From an uncultured Verrucomicrobiota bacterium (GTDB lineage: Bacteria; Verrucomicrobiota; Verrucomicrobiia; Verrucomicrobiales; Verrucomicrobiaceae), in assembly GCA_903960845.1 (NCBI GenBank), contig CAJCCF010000036.1, positions 1-44,515 on the forward strand: 44,515 nt of DNA, given 5' to 3'. The translations under genes were made by a program, and so were the position numbers. Positions 8,578 to 16,369 of the stretch are shown in pieces; the stretch's first letter is position 1; each line of letters opens with the position of its first letter. Under the pieces are notes generated by a model. The model was not told the DNA's origin. It was given only the letters and a program-made list of their open reading frames with translations, and did not search any database.

Positions 8578-10803
8578 TCAGCTCTTTGGCTCCAACCGGT
8601 CGGGCATGGAGTTGTTGTCCTGATCGTTCCCTGCGGTGGAGGCCGGAAACCATTCTCCCGTCAGCTGAAGCACGCGCCAGAGGTGCTGGGCGCACTCAGC
8701 GCGGGTGAGTGCCATGTCTTTGCGATCTGCGGCAGCAAGGCCGGCATTCGCAGGCAGGCCAAGCGCGCTGAGCCAGCGGTGCAGCGTACCCCAGGTCGTG
8801 GGTGAACCGGGGGCGAAGGTGGCCTGCTGGGCACCAAAATCGCCCCACGCGATCACGGCTTCGATGCTTGTTCGTTGCGGCGAATCAGCGGCCACGTCGG
8901 TGAAGAGCGGGGTGGTTTGTTTGGGCCAATCCTTGGCGTTTGTTGTGGCCCGGTGAAGGCGGGCGAGAAGACCGGCGAGTTCACCGCGCGTCACGATTTG
9001 TGCCGGTTGAAACAACACGCTGTCGTCATCCGGCAGCCAGATGCGCCGTGTGGCGAGCAGGTTGGCGGCTTCAAAATGGAGTTCGTCCGCAGCGACATCA
9101 TGCCAGGGCCAGATGAGCACGCCGGGGCCGCCGTGACCGCGCACGAGGCACTGCTGCAGCTCGCGCACCTTTGGCATGGCCGCGGCGATTTCACGCGGCG
9201 GCATGGCATCCCGCAGGGACATCCAGGCAAGCGTGGCACCCGCCTGGCCGATGAGCATCATTTGGTTATGCAGGCGCAGCGCAGACTGCACCACGCTGCT
9301 GACGCCGATGTTTTTTCCCGCACCGAGAAGGCCGTTCATTTCGACGGGCACAAGGCCGCGCAGCGGAAAGACCGCGCGATCGGTGTCCGTGTGCCAGCCG
9401 CGTGACGGCGTCTGAACATAGTGCCAGGGGCCATTGCGATCACCACCGAGGAACTTCCGGCGCGTGGGATGGAAATCGATGTTGAACTGGAAGCCCAGGA
9501 TCGAGTCGGTGGGCATCACCCTGGCCCATTTCGGCTCGCGGGTGGCGGCGCGGATGTCGTTTTCAGTGAGCATCGAAAGCGCCTCAAGCCGCAGGCCCTC
9601 ACGGACATAGGGCTTCGGTGGCAGCCTGTCCGCCGTGCCAAATTCATCCGTGAGCTGCATGTAGCGGAAGGACTGCGGGAAGTCGCCGACACGCTCGTGC
9701 ACCCTGGTTTGCAAGTGGTGCAGCATTCCGAGCGTGTGCGCTTTGGCATCAGCAAAAATGATGCGGCGCTGCGCGGGTGTGAGATTGACGATGTTCTTCT
9801 TCGATGCGCCGGGCTCAGATTTCTCCAGGGCATCGACCACACGCTGCGGAAGCTGGCAGGTCGGGTAATCCTGAACCGGCCAGTTTAAAAACGTGGTCTC
9901 CGTGCCCGGCGCAAAACCATTGTGCCAGCGATCCACAAGCCTGCGATGCGTGTAGATGCTCCAGCCGGTCTTGGCGTAAATGCCCTCGCTCATGTCGCTG
10001 TCCACCCACGGCGGTGTTTTATCGAGCGCGGAAAACGAACGCGCATCATAACTGGTTGGCGCTGGAATCGTGGCATCCCTGGCACCGGTTTCACGCATCA
10101 CGGCGCACCAGGAGATGGGATTCATTTCCTGCTCGCCGGCATCGTCGTAAATTTCAGGAGCACTGGGTTCATTGAACCGCGAACGCAGATCCGGCCCCGC
10201 GCTATACCTGGCACCGCTGAGGCGAATCACATCACCCCAGTCAGAGGCGTCGATGGTGAGCCGGGCATTCACGGAACAGGATTCGTGTGAACTATTCAAC
10301 TCAGCGGGCCTTTGAAAGGTGACTCCGCTGATGCTGTTATTGCTGACGCTGACTTTCTGCGGCTCCCAGCCGCGCATGATGCGCAACACACCGGCATCGA
10401 CATGTGGCTTCAGCAGTTCTTCAAAAATCTTTGCCGCCGCCGCCGGCTCAATGGTCTCCGTGCCGCAAAAGGCATTTCCAGGATTGGCCTTGCCGTATTT
10501 CGCGGAGTTGTGGGCGCGGATGAGCTGAACCATTTCAAGAAACAGGCCGCTGCGCGGAAAACCGACACGCTTGCCATTCACGACGGTCCATTCATCGAGA
10601 CAACCCACGCCTTCCGCACTGAACTGGCCGCCGAGCCAGTCGATGTCATTCACGAGCACGATCTTCTTCACTCCAAGGCGCGCGGCCTGCGCCGCAGCAG
10701 CACAGGCGGACTCATTGCCGCCGACGATGAGCAGATCTGTTTGAATGATTTCAGCCGCCAGCAATGACGGCAAAAAAAGGAGGGATAAAAAGGTTTTGGA
10801 CAT
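8578..10803 (-). CDS. Exported FAD-dependent oxidoreductase with SLH-like C-terminal region
   Basis: A 741-residue protein. MSKTFLSLLFLPSLLAAE is a Sec signal. IQTDLLIVGGNESACAAAA is the FAD-binding loop, followed by LGVKKIVLVNDIDWLGGQFS. The middle resembles the FAD_oxidored family, ending around GLLGAGKNIGVSSVVQSALR. The last ~180 residues look like S-layer-homology repeats: VTRGELAGLLARLHRAT, LFTDVAADSP.RTSIEAVIAWGDFG, and LTRAECAQHLWRVLQLTG. SLH domains anchor proteins to the cell surface. The tail ends in an acidic DQDNNSMPDRLEP segment. It is divergent from the DUF1549 gene at 10877 across 73 bases. The enzyme activity is unknown. Confidence 0.75.
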   Translation of the reverse strand: MSKTFLSLLFLPSLLAAEIIQTDLLIVGGNESACAAAAQAARLGVKKIVLVNDIDWLGGQFSAEGVGCLDEWTVVNGKRVGFPRSGLFLEMVQLIRAHNSAKYGKANPGNAFCGTETIEPAAAAKIFEELLKPHVDAGVLRIMRGWEPQKVSVSNNSISGVTFQRPAELNSSHESCSVNARLTIDASDWGDVIRLSGARYSAGPDLRSRFNEPSAPEIYDDAGEQEMNPISWCAVMRETGARDATIPAPTSYDARSFSALDKTPPWVDSDMSEGIYAKTGWSIYTHRRLVDRWHNGFAPGTETTFLNWPVQDYPTCQLPQRVVDALEKSEPGASKKNIVNLTPAQRRIIFADAKAHTLGMLHHLQTRVHERVGDFPQSFRYMQLTDEFGTADRLPPKPYVREGLRLEALSMLTENDIRAATREPKWARVMPTDSILGFQFNIDFHPTRRKFLGGDRNGPWHYVQTPSRGWHTDTDRAVFPLRGLVPVEMNGLLGAGKNIGVSSVVQSALRLHNQMMLIGQAGATLAWMSLRDAMPPREIAAAMPKVRELQQCLVRGHGGPGVLIWPWHDVAADELHFEAANLLATRRIWLPDDDSVLFQPAQIVTRGELAGLLARLHRATTNAKDWPKQTTPLFTDVAADSPQRTSIEAVIAWGDFGAQQATFAPGSPTTWGTLHRWLSALGLPANAGLAAADRKDMALTRAECAQHLWRVLQLTGEWFPASTAGNDQDNNSMPDRLEPKS

Positions 10804-10876
10804 TCGGCTTCAGACTACGGTGTTCCTTGCCTGAGTTCTTCGCCCGCATGACAGAGCGGATCAACGACGTTAACGA

Positions 10877-12778
10877 ATGCCCCACCTGATGTTTCGTCCT
10901 TTCCAAAGCCTGACCACCGCCTGGCTGATCGCTCTTTCGATCTGCCGGGCGGCCGCACCGACCCTGGCCGAAGGACGCGGCCACTGGGCCTTTATGCCTT
11001 TGACCAAAGCGCCCGCTCCTGCAGTGAAACAGACGGCCTGGCCGAAGAACGACATCGACCGTTTCATTCTCGCGAAGCTTGAAGCCGCCGGAATCAAACC
11101 ATCAGCTGAAGCCGACCGCGCAACCCTGATCCGGCGGGTGACACTGGATTTGACCGGGCTGCCGCCGGCGCCCGAAGAGGTGGAAGCCTTTGTGGCCGAT
11201 GAATCAGCGCGGGCCTATGAGGCGCTGATTGACCGGCTGCTGGCGAGCCCGCGCTATGGCGAGCGCTGGGGGCGGCACTGGCTGGATCTGGCGCGTTATG
11301 CGGACACGAGCGGCTTTCACAACGATCTCGACCGGCCTTATGCCTGGAAGTACCGCGACTACGTCATCCGCAGCTTCAATGAAGACAAACCGTATGCGCG
11401 ATTCGTCGCCGAGCAGATCGCCGGGGACGAGGTGGATGGCGCGAATGAGCAGACGCTGATCGCCACCGGCTTCTGCCGCAATGGATCAAGCAATGACGAC
11501 AACATGGGCAAAACGCCGGAGGCCATCGCGCAGTACCGCGCGGACCAGCTCGATGATGTGGTCTCCACCACGTCGTCGGTTTTTCTCGGCCTAACCATTG
11601 GTTGCGCGCGCTGTCACGACCACAAGACCGAACCGGTTCTGGCAACGGATTACTACAGCCTGACGGCCATCTTTAAAGGCACCTCACGAATCGGCCTGCC
11701 CAGTGGCGCGACGGACGCGAAGGACAAGCAAGTCAGCGACAATGCGAAAGTCATGGCCCTGATCGAAACGCGGCCCGATGTGCCGGCGACTCATGTGCTG
11801 CTGCGCGGACTCGCCGCGAACCGTGGTGCGGAAGTGCCGCCTGCCGTGCCGGTGGTGCTGACGAAACAGCCCGTCGCGTTTCCGCAGCCGGCCGAGAAAT
11901 CCTCACTGCGGAGACGCACCCTGGCGGAGTGGATCACCGCTCCGGCGCATCCGCTGACCTGGCGGGTGATGGTGAACCGCGTCTGGCAGCATCACTTCGA
12001 CGCGGGCCTGGTCGCCACACCGAGTAACTTCGGAGTCTCCGGCGCGCGGCCGACGCATCCTGAACTGCTCGACTGGCTCGCGGGGCAGTTCATTGCCAAC
12101 GGTGGCCGCTTGAAACCACTGCACAAACTGATGCTGATGTCTGCGACCTACCGGCAGCAGTCCGGCAGCCATGAAACCGTCGCGCATCTGGACCCGGCAA
12201 ATCATTTTCTCTGGCGCATGAACATGCAGCGGATGGAGGCCGAGGTGGTGCGTGACAGCATCCTCGCCGCCAGCGGACGGCTCAACCTGACGGCCGGGGG
12301 GCCGGGCTTCAAACCGCGCATCCGGCCTGATTTGCTGGATGCAAGCCAGCGCAACAAATGGCCCGCCATCAAAGCCGAAGGCAGCGAGCATTGGCGGCGC
12401 AGTGTTTACATCTATGTGAAGCGGCAACTGCTGATGCCGAGCATGGAGCTCTTTGATGCGCCGACGACCACCGACAGCTGCGCGCTGCGCATGCAAAGCA
12501 CCGTGCCCACACAGGCATTGGTGTTGATGAATGACGAGTTTGTCGAAGACCAGGCACGCCATCTCGCGCAGCGGGCGAGGCTGGCCGCGGGTGATGAATC
12601 AAGCAGGATCATCGAACGCATGTTTCTGCTCACCCTGGCACGCCCGCCGGCGCCCGAGCGTTTGCAACAGTCACTCACCTTTGTGAAACAGCGTGAAGAG
12701 CAGAGTGACCGCTCCGCCGCCCTCGCCGACCTGGCGCACGTGTTGTTCAACAGCAGCGAGTTCATCACGATCGAGTGA
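10877..12778 (+). CDS. DUF1549/DUF1553 exported protein with internal CxxCH
   Basis: A 633-residue protein with an N-terminal signal (hydrophobic segment TTAWLIALSICRAAA). Translation could also start at the ATG at 10889. DUF1549 begins at DIDRFILAKLEAAGI (residues 56-70), with the typical LTGLPPAPEEVEAF and PRYGERWGRHWLDLARYADT. A CARCH motif (C243, C246, H247) could bind a c-type heme. DUF1553 covers about residues 355-630 (MVNRVWQHHFDAGLV to SSEFITIE). The N-terminal cytochrome module found in many relatives is absent. This family is almost confined to PVC bacteria and always travels with a DUF1501 gene; here it is 228 bases downstream on the same strand. The biochemical role is not established. 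Confidence 0.85.
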   Translation: MPHLMFRPFQSLTTAWLIALSICRAAAPTLAEGRGHWAFMPLTKAPAPAVKQTAWPKNDIDRFILAKLEAAGIKPSAEADRATLIRRVTLDLTGLPPAPEEVEAFVADESARAYEALIDRLLASPRYGERWGRHWLDLARYADTSGFHNDLDRPYAWKYRDYVIRSFNEDKPYARFVAEQIAGDEVDGANEQTLIATGFCRNGSSNDDNMGKTPEAIAQYRADQLDDVVSTTSSVFLGLTIGCARCHDHKTEPVLATDYYSLTAIFKGTSRIGLPSGATDAKDKQVSDNAKVMALIETRPDVPATHVLLRGLAANRGAEVPPAVPVVLTKQPVAFPQPAEKSSLRRRTLAEWITAPAHPLTWRVMVNRVWQHHFDAGLVATPSNFGVSGARPTHPELLDWLAGQFIANGGRLKPLHKLMLMSATYRQQSGSHETVAHLDPANHFLWRMNMQRMEAEVVRDSILAASGRLNLTAGGPGFKPRIRPDLLDASQRNKWPAIKAEGSEHWRRSVYIYVKRQLLMPSMELFDAPTTTDSCALRMQSTVPTQALVLMNDEFVEDQARHLAQRARLAAGDESSRIIERMFLLTLARPPAPERLQQSLTFVKQREEQSDRSAALADLAHVLFNSSEFITIE

Positions 12779-12783
12779 GCCGG

Positions 12784-12873
12784 TCACGGCACGACCACGC
12801 GCACCCGCAGGAAGCGTTGCGCCGCCGTGTTTGGCAAAACACCGTCCGTGAAGCTCACGCGCCCGTGGGTCTC
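12784..12873 (-). pseudogene. C-terminal tail remnant of an exported-type protein
   Basis: The minus strand reads ETHGRVSFTDGVLPNTAAQ then RFLRVRVVVP and a stop at 12784. This SFTD...QRF.RVRV ending is typical of the C-terminal beta-strands of large secreted Verrucomicrobia proteins. No related sequence exists upstream of about 12873, where the LuxR-like remnant begins, so only the tail survives. Confidence 0.45.
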
Positions 12874-12975
12874 AGTGTCGCCACAGTGAAAAAGCACACG
12901 ATTCACATTTTCGAAAAACTCGGCGTGGAAAGCCGGACAGCGGCCATGCTGAGAGCCGTTGAAGCATTGGCTTGA
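12868..12975 (+). pseudogene. LuxR/NarL-type helix-turn-helix C-terminal remnant
   Basis: The plus strand reads GLSVATVKKHTIHIFEKLG, then VESRTAAMLRAVEALA and a stop. This is the last two-thirds of a GerE/LuxR DNA-binding domain: the recognition helix (SVATVKKHTIHIFEKL) and the final helix. The first helix (LTxRExEVL) and any receiver domain are missing; upstream sequence belongs to another gene tail on the other strand. An open frame continues back to a GTG at 12775, but that part is not LuxR-like. It is a relic, not a working regulator. Confidence 0.65.
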
Positions 12976-12983
12976 GCTGCGCG

Positions 12984-12997
12984 TTGTCGTGCGACAA
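12984..12997. promoter_or_regulatory. Perfect palindrome just upstream of the DUF1501 start
   Basis: TTGTCG-TG-CGACAA is a perfect inverted repeat with 6-base arms, ending 9 bases before the ATG at 13007. It shares TTGTCGTG with the core of the carbohydrate operator. It could be an operator or a small mRNA hairpin limiting translation. Function is inferred only from position and symmetry. Confidence 0.4.
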
Positions 12998-13006
12998 TCT
13001 TCACCC

Positions 13007-14416
13007 ATGCCTCCGCTCACACGACGTCAGATTTTGCAGCAGGCCGGCGCCGGGTTCGGCTCGCTGGCCTTGCAATCGCTGCTGGGTGCTGATGGATTGC
13101 TGGCGCACACGAATCCGATGGCCCCGCGCCCGCCGCATTTTGCACCGAAGGCGAAGTCGGTGATCTTTCTCTTCATGTATGGCGGACCGTCGCATGTGGA
13201 TTTGTTCGATCCAAAACCCGCCCTGGCGAAGTATCATGGCCGGCCGATTCCAGTGTGGAAAAAAGAGGACGCTTTCATGGGCGGCAAAACAAAGAACGTG
13301 GCGATGCAGAGCCCGTACCGCTTTGCCAGACACGGGCAGTCGGGCATGGACATGGCGGAGGTCTACCCCAACCTTGCGCGCCACGCCGACAGCCTGTGCA
13401 TGATCCGCTCCATGCACACGGAGAGCAACAATCACGCTCCCGCGCTCTTCCAGATGAACTCCGGTTTTGTCCAGCCGGGACGGCCCAGCATGGGATCGTG
13501 GGTGACTTATGGTCTCGGCTCGGAGAGCGAGAACCTGCCCGCGTTTGTCGTGCTGCTCGACAAGCTCGGTGCTCCGGTGAATGGCGCGCTCAACTGGTCA
13601 AACGGCTTCATGTCGGCCACCTATCAGGGCGTGCCTTTCCGCAGCAGTGGCGAGCCCATCGCCTACCTCACACCACCCGGGAATGTGAGCGCCAGCCAGC
13701 AGCGCGCGCGGCTCGATCTGCTCAAGCAATGGAACACCGAGTATGCCGCAGCCAACCCGGCGGAGACCGCGCTCGCAGCGCGGCTGAATGCTTATGAACT
13801 GGCCTATCGCATGCAGATGAGCGCGAGCGAATGCACGGACCTGAAGGGTGAGTCAGCGGCCGTGCGCCAGATGTACGGGCTGGATCATCCGACCACGGCG
13901 CACTTCGGCAGGAACTGCCTGCTGGCACGGCGGCTCGTGGAGCGCGGCGTGCGTTTTGTGCAGGTTTACAGCGGCGGCAATGAAGGCCCCAAGGCCTGGG
14001 ATGCACATGATGACCTGAAGAAGAACCACGACCTGCACTGCGCGGAGACGGATGGCCCCATCGCAGCGCTGCTGGATGATCTCAAGATCAGCGGCTTGCT
14101 CGACACGACGCTTGTTGTGTGGGGTGGCGAGTTCGGCCGGTCACCCGTGGCCGAAAATGGCAAGGGGCGTGATCATCATCCAAAGGGTTTCACCATGTGG
14201 ATGGCGGGCGGCGGAATCAAAGGCGGACACATTCACGGAGCCACGGATGAATTTGGCTACAGCGCCGTCGAGAACCGCGTCTCCGTGCCCGATCTGCACG
14301 CCACGATTCTGAACCAGCTCGGGCTCGACCACGAACAGCTCACCTACCGCTTCACCGGACGCGACTACCGTCTCACCGATGTGAGCGGTGATGTGGTCAA
14401 GGCACTGCTGGCGTGA
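13007..14416 (+). CDS. DUF1501 protein, Tat-exported
   Basis: A 469-residue protein starting MPPLTRRQILQQAGAGFGSL, a twin-arginine signal; the start at 13007 puts the RR motif at the usual distance. Family marks are YGGPSHVDLFDPK (alkaline-phosphatase-superfamily metal loop), MRSMHTESNNHAPA, LVERGVRFVQVYSGG, WGGEFGRSP, and DLHATILNQLGLDHEQLTYRF near the end. DUF1501 is distantly related to sulfatases and phosphatases, but no activity is firmly known. It pairs with the DUF1549/DUF1553 gene upstream. The stop codon is immediately followed by that of the convergent gene (14417), leaving no terminator space. Confidence 0.88.
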   Translation: MPPLTRRQILQQAGAGFGSLALQSLLGADGLLAHTNPMAPRPPHFAPKAKSVIFLFMYGGPSHVDLFDPKPALAKYHGRPIPVWKKEDAFMGGKTKNVAMQSPYRFARHGQSGMDMAEVYPNLARHADSLCMIRSMHTESNNHAPALFQMNSGFVQPGRPSMGSWVTYGLGSESENLPAFVVLLDKLGAPVNGALNWSNGFMSATYQGVPFRSSGEPIAYLTPPGNVSASQQRARLDLLKQWNTEYAAANPAETALAARLNAYELAYRMQMSASECTDLKGESAAVRQMYGLDHPTTAHFGRNCLLARRLVERGVRFVQVYSGGNEGPKAWDAHDDLKKNHDLHCAETDGPIAALLDDLKISGLLDTTLVVWGGEFGRSPVAENGKGRDHHPKGFTMWMAGGGIKGGHIHGATDEFGYSAVENRVSVPDLHATILNQLGLDHEQLTYRFTGRDYRLTDVSGDVVKALLA

Positions 14417-15094
14417 TTATTTGGCCACGCCTTTGATGCTGAAGTCGTCGTAGTTCACATCGACGCGGTTGGTGGTGAGGCTCACCACCGTCTTGTGATC
14501 ATGAGCGACGCCGGGCGACTGAAAGCTGCCCACGACCTTGCCGTCGATGCTTGTTTCAACCGTGTCGCCGTGCGTGCGGACGACAAGGGTGTGCCACTCT
14601 TTGAGCGAAACAGTGGCCGGCATCGACTTGGTCCACTTGATGAGGTTGGCCTTGTCCTCAGCGGTCAGCGCGGGCGGTGTCGCCTTTTTGCGCGCGTAGA
14701 TGTCGTTGCTGAAGGTTCCCGCTTTGGCATCCGCCACGGTCACCGCCTTCGGATTCACCGAGATGCTGCAGATGTGCCCCGCGTGCGAGCCCTTGTAGTC
14801 CTTGTCATCAAACCAAATATTGAAACCCTTCGCCTGGTCGCTCACGAACTGGAACTTCACCGAAATCTCCAGATCCAGTTCCGGGGCAATCCGGATCACA
14901 TCCACCGCCGCATGATCCGACTCAGGTGCGGTGATGCCTTTGAGCACACCGTCCTTCACGATGCTGGAGCTTTTGTAGTGTCCCCAGGCTTTGCCGAAAC
15001 CATCGGCAGAGAAGTCATCGGAGAAAATCACGCGCGGATAATCGGCGGCGAGAGCGGCGGTGGAAAGCAGAGCAAGGGCGAGAAGTGATTTCAT
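14417..15094 (-). CDS. DUF1080-like secreted concanavalin-fold protein
   Basis: A 225-residue protein with signal MKSLLALALLSTAALA, which selects the start at 15094. Residues 20-225 show a jelly-roll pattern: VIFSDDFSADGFGKAWG, IVKDGVLKGI, LDLEISVKFQF, KGFNIWFDDKDY, LKEWHTLVVRTHGDTVETSIDGK, VNYDDFSIKGV. This is the LamG/3-keto-disaccharide-hydrolase (DUF1080) layout, in which an acidic residue near the front and a W-strand build a sugar site. Some DUF1080 proteins hydrolyse 3-keto-glycosides; that role here is inferred only. It follows the zinc-type dehydrogenase in the same direction after 79 bases. Confidence 0.7.
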   Translation of the reverse strand: MKSLLALALLSTAALAADYPRVIFSDDFSADGFGKAWGHYKSSSIVKDGVLKGITAPESDHAAVDVIRIAPELDLEISVKFQFVSDQAKGFNIWFDDKDYKGSHAGHICSISVNPKAVTVADAKAGTFSNDIYARKKATPPALTAEDKANLIKWTKSMPATVSLKEWHTLVVRTHGDTVETSIDGKVVGSFQSPGVAHDHKTVVSLTTNRVDVNYDDFSIKGVAK

Positions 15095-15173
15095 GGGAAA
15101 GGAGAACGGCGGGGATTCGAAAACATTGCGGCGGAAGGCCGGGCACCGGTTGCTGTCCAAATGTTGCCAAACA

Positions 15174-16202
15174 CTAAACCGGACGCAGCACGCTCTTCAC
15201 CACCTCGCCCTTGTGCATTTTCTCGAAAGCCTCATGCCATTCAGTCACCGGCCAGACACCGCCGATGATGGGTTTCACGTCGAACTGCCCGCTGCTGAGC
15301 AGGGCGATGACGCGTTCCCAGATGGGCCAGTTGTGACTGAAGCTGCCCTGCAGGGTGATGTTCTTCTGGACGAGCGGATCAAGATTGAAGCCGAGCGGCT
15401 GCGGCCCCCAACCAACTTTGCTGATCCAGCCGGCGGGACGGACGACATCAAGCGCAATCTTGAGCGTGACGCTGGCGCCGGCGGCGTCGATCACACCATC
15501 GCAGCCGAGACCGTCACGCTCCATGGCCCAGGGTTTGGCATCACCGATGATGACCTCACAGCCGTAGTGCTTGCGGGCGATCTCCAGACGGTGCGCGTCC
15601 TGCGGCAAACCGACGATCGCCACCTGCGCGCCGCAGAGGCGCGCCATGGCGGCGCAAAGGATGCCGATGGTCCCCGGGCCGAGTACGAGGACGCGATCAC
15701 CGGGCTCGATGCGCGCGTTCTTCACCACCGCGCTGTAGGCCACGCAGCATGGCTCCGTCAGGCAGGCCTGCTCAAAGGGAAGCTGATCAGGCACATGATG
15801 CAAAATGCGGCTCGGCACGCGGACGTATTTGGTCATCGCACCATTGACGCCATAACCAAAACCTTTGCGCGTGGGGTCCAGGTTGTAGAGGCCGCGCCTG
15901 GTCATCGGATTGTTGGCGCTGATGATGGCGGCGGTTTCAGAGACCACGCGGTCGCCTTCTTTCCAGCCTTTCACATCCCTGCCGACTTCGATGATGTGTC
16001 CTCCGAACTCATGACCGAGCACGACCGGATAATTCACCGGCCATGAATGATCGGCCGTCCACTGATGCAGATCGGAGCCGCAGACGCCGACATTGGCGAC
16101 TTCCAGAAGCACATCATCGGCTCCGATGGCTGGCTTTTCGATTTCACGAATTTCGACGGAACCTTTTTCTGGGGCGTAATTGACGACGGCGGCGGATTTC
16201 AT
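15174..16202 (-). CDS. Medium-chain alcohol/polyol dehydrogenase (zinc type, no structural-zinc lobe)
   Basis: A 342-residue protein. The start at 16202 has an AGGAG Shine-Dalgarno 7 bases upstream, the clearest in this region. Catalytic zinc ligands are C41 (GVCGSDLH), H64 and E65 (GHEFGG), with E150 in LTEP. GPGTIG (175-180) is the NAD(P) loop. The segment 88-115, where most relatives carry four structural-zinc cysteines, reads ETAAIISANNPMTRRGLYNL with no cysteine, so that zinc is absent, as in some sorbitol dehydrogenases. It probably oxidises a polyol, sugar acid or sugar at a secondary alcohol. It is preceded by operator copy D. Confidence 0.85.
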   Translation of the reverse strand: MKSAAVVNYAPEKGSVEIREIEKPAIGADDVLLEVANVGVCGSDLHQWTADHSWPVNYPVVLGHEFGGHIIEVGRDVKGWKEGDRVVSETAAIISANNPMTRRGLYNLDPTRKGFGYGVNGAMTKYVRVPSRILHHVPDQLPFEQACLTEPCCVAYSAVVKNARIEPGDRVLVLGPGTIGILCAAMARLCGAQVAIVGLPQDAHRLEIARKHYGCEVIIGDAKPWAMERDGLGCDGVIDAAGASVTLKIALDVVRPAGWISKVGWGPQPLGFNLDPLVQKNITLQGSFSHNWPIWERVIALLSSGQFDVKPIIGGVWPVTEWHEAFEKMHKGEVVKSVLRPV

Positions 16203-16233
16203 GGTTACTCCTATTTCGCCGCCGATGCGCGGC

Positions 16234-16260
16234 ATTGTCCACGACAAAGACTATGTGAAA
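16234..16260 (-). promoter_or_regulatory. Shared operator, copy D
   Basis: The minus strand reads ATTTCACATAGT then the core CTTTGTCGTGG (16249-16239), then ACAAT. The left arm is close to copy C; the right arm is degenerate. The core-to-ATG gap is 36 bases instead of 33, no TATGNT follows at the usual place, and the gene has a Shine-Dalgarno site, so this copy drives a leadered mRNA or uses a different promoter. Confidence 0.55.
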
Positions 16261-16369
16261 TGCGGCGATCCGCAGATAAGACCGTGAACGCAAGTTGCCA
16301 GAACAGTTGCCGAATCACTCAACATCGTTGAATCTCTGCGCTCGAACAATCTCGCCTGAGACGTTTGGT

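Noticed and set aside
15060..16046. Plus-strand 328-codon open frame opposite the dehydrogenase
   Set aside because: The minus strand codes a full zinc-type dehydrogenase with a Shine-Dalgarno site; the plus frame has His/Asp/Arg-rich shadow composition.
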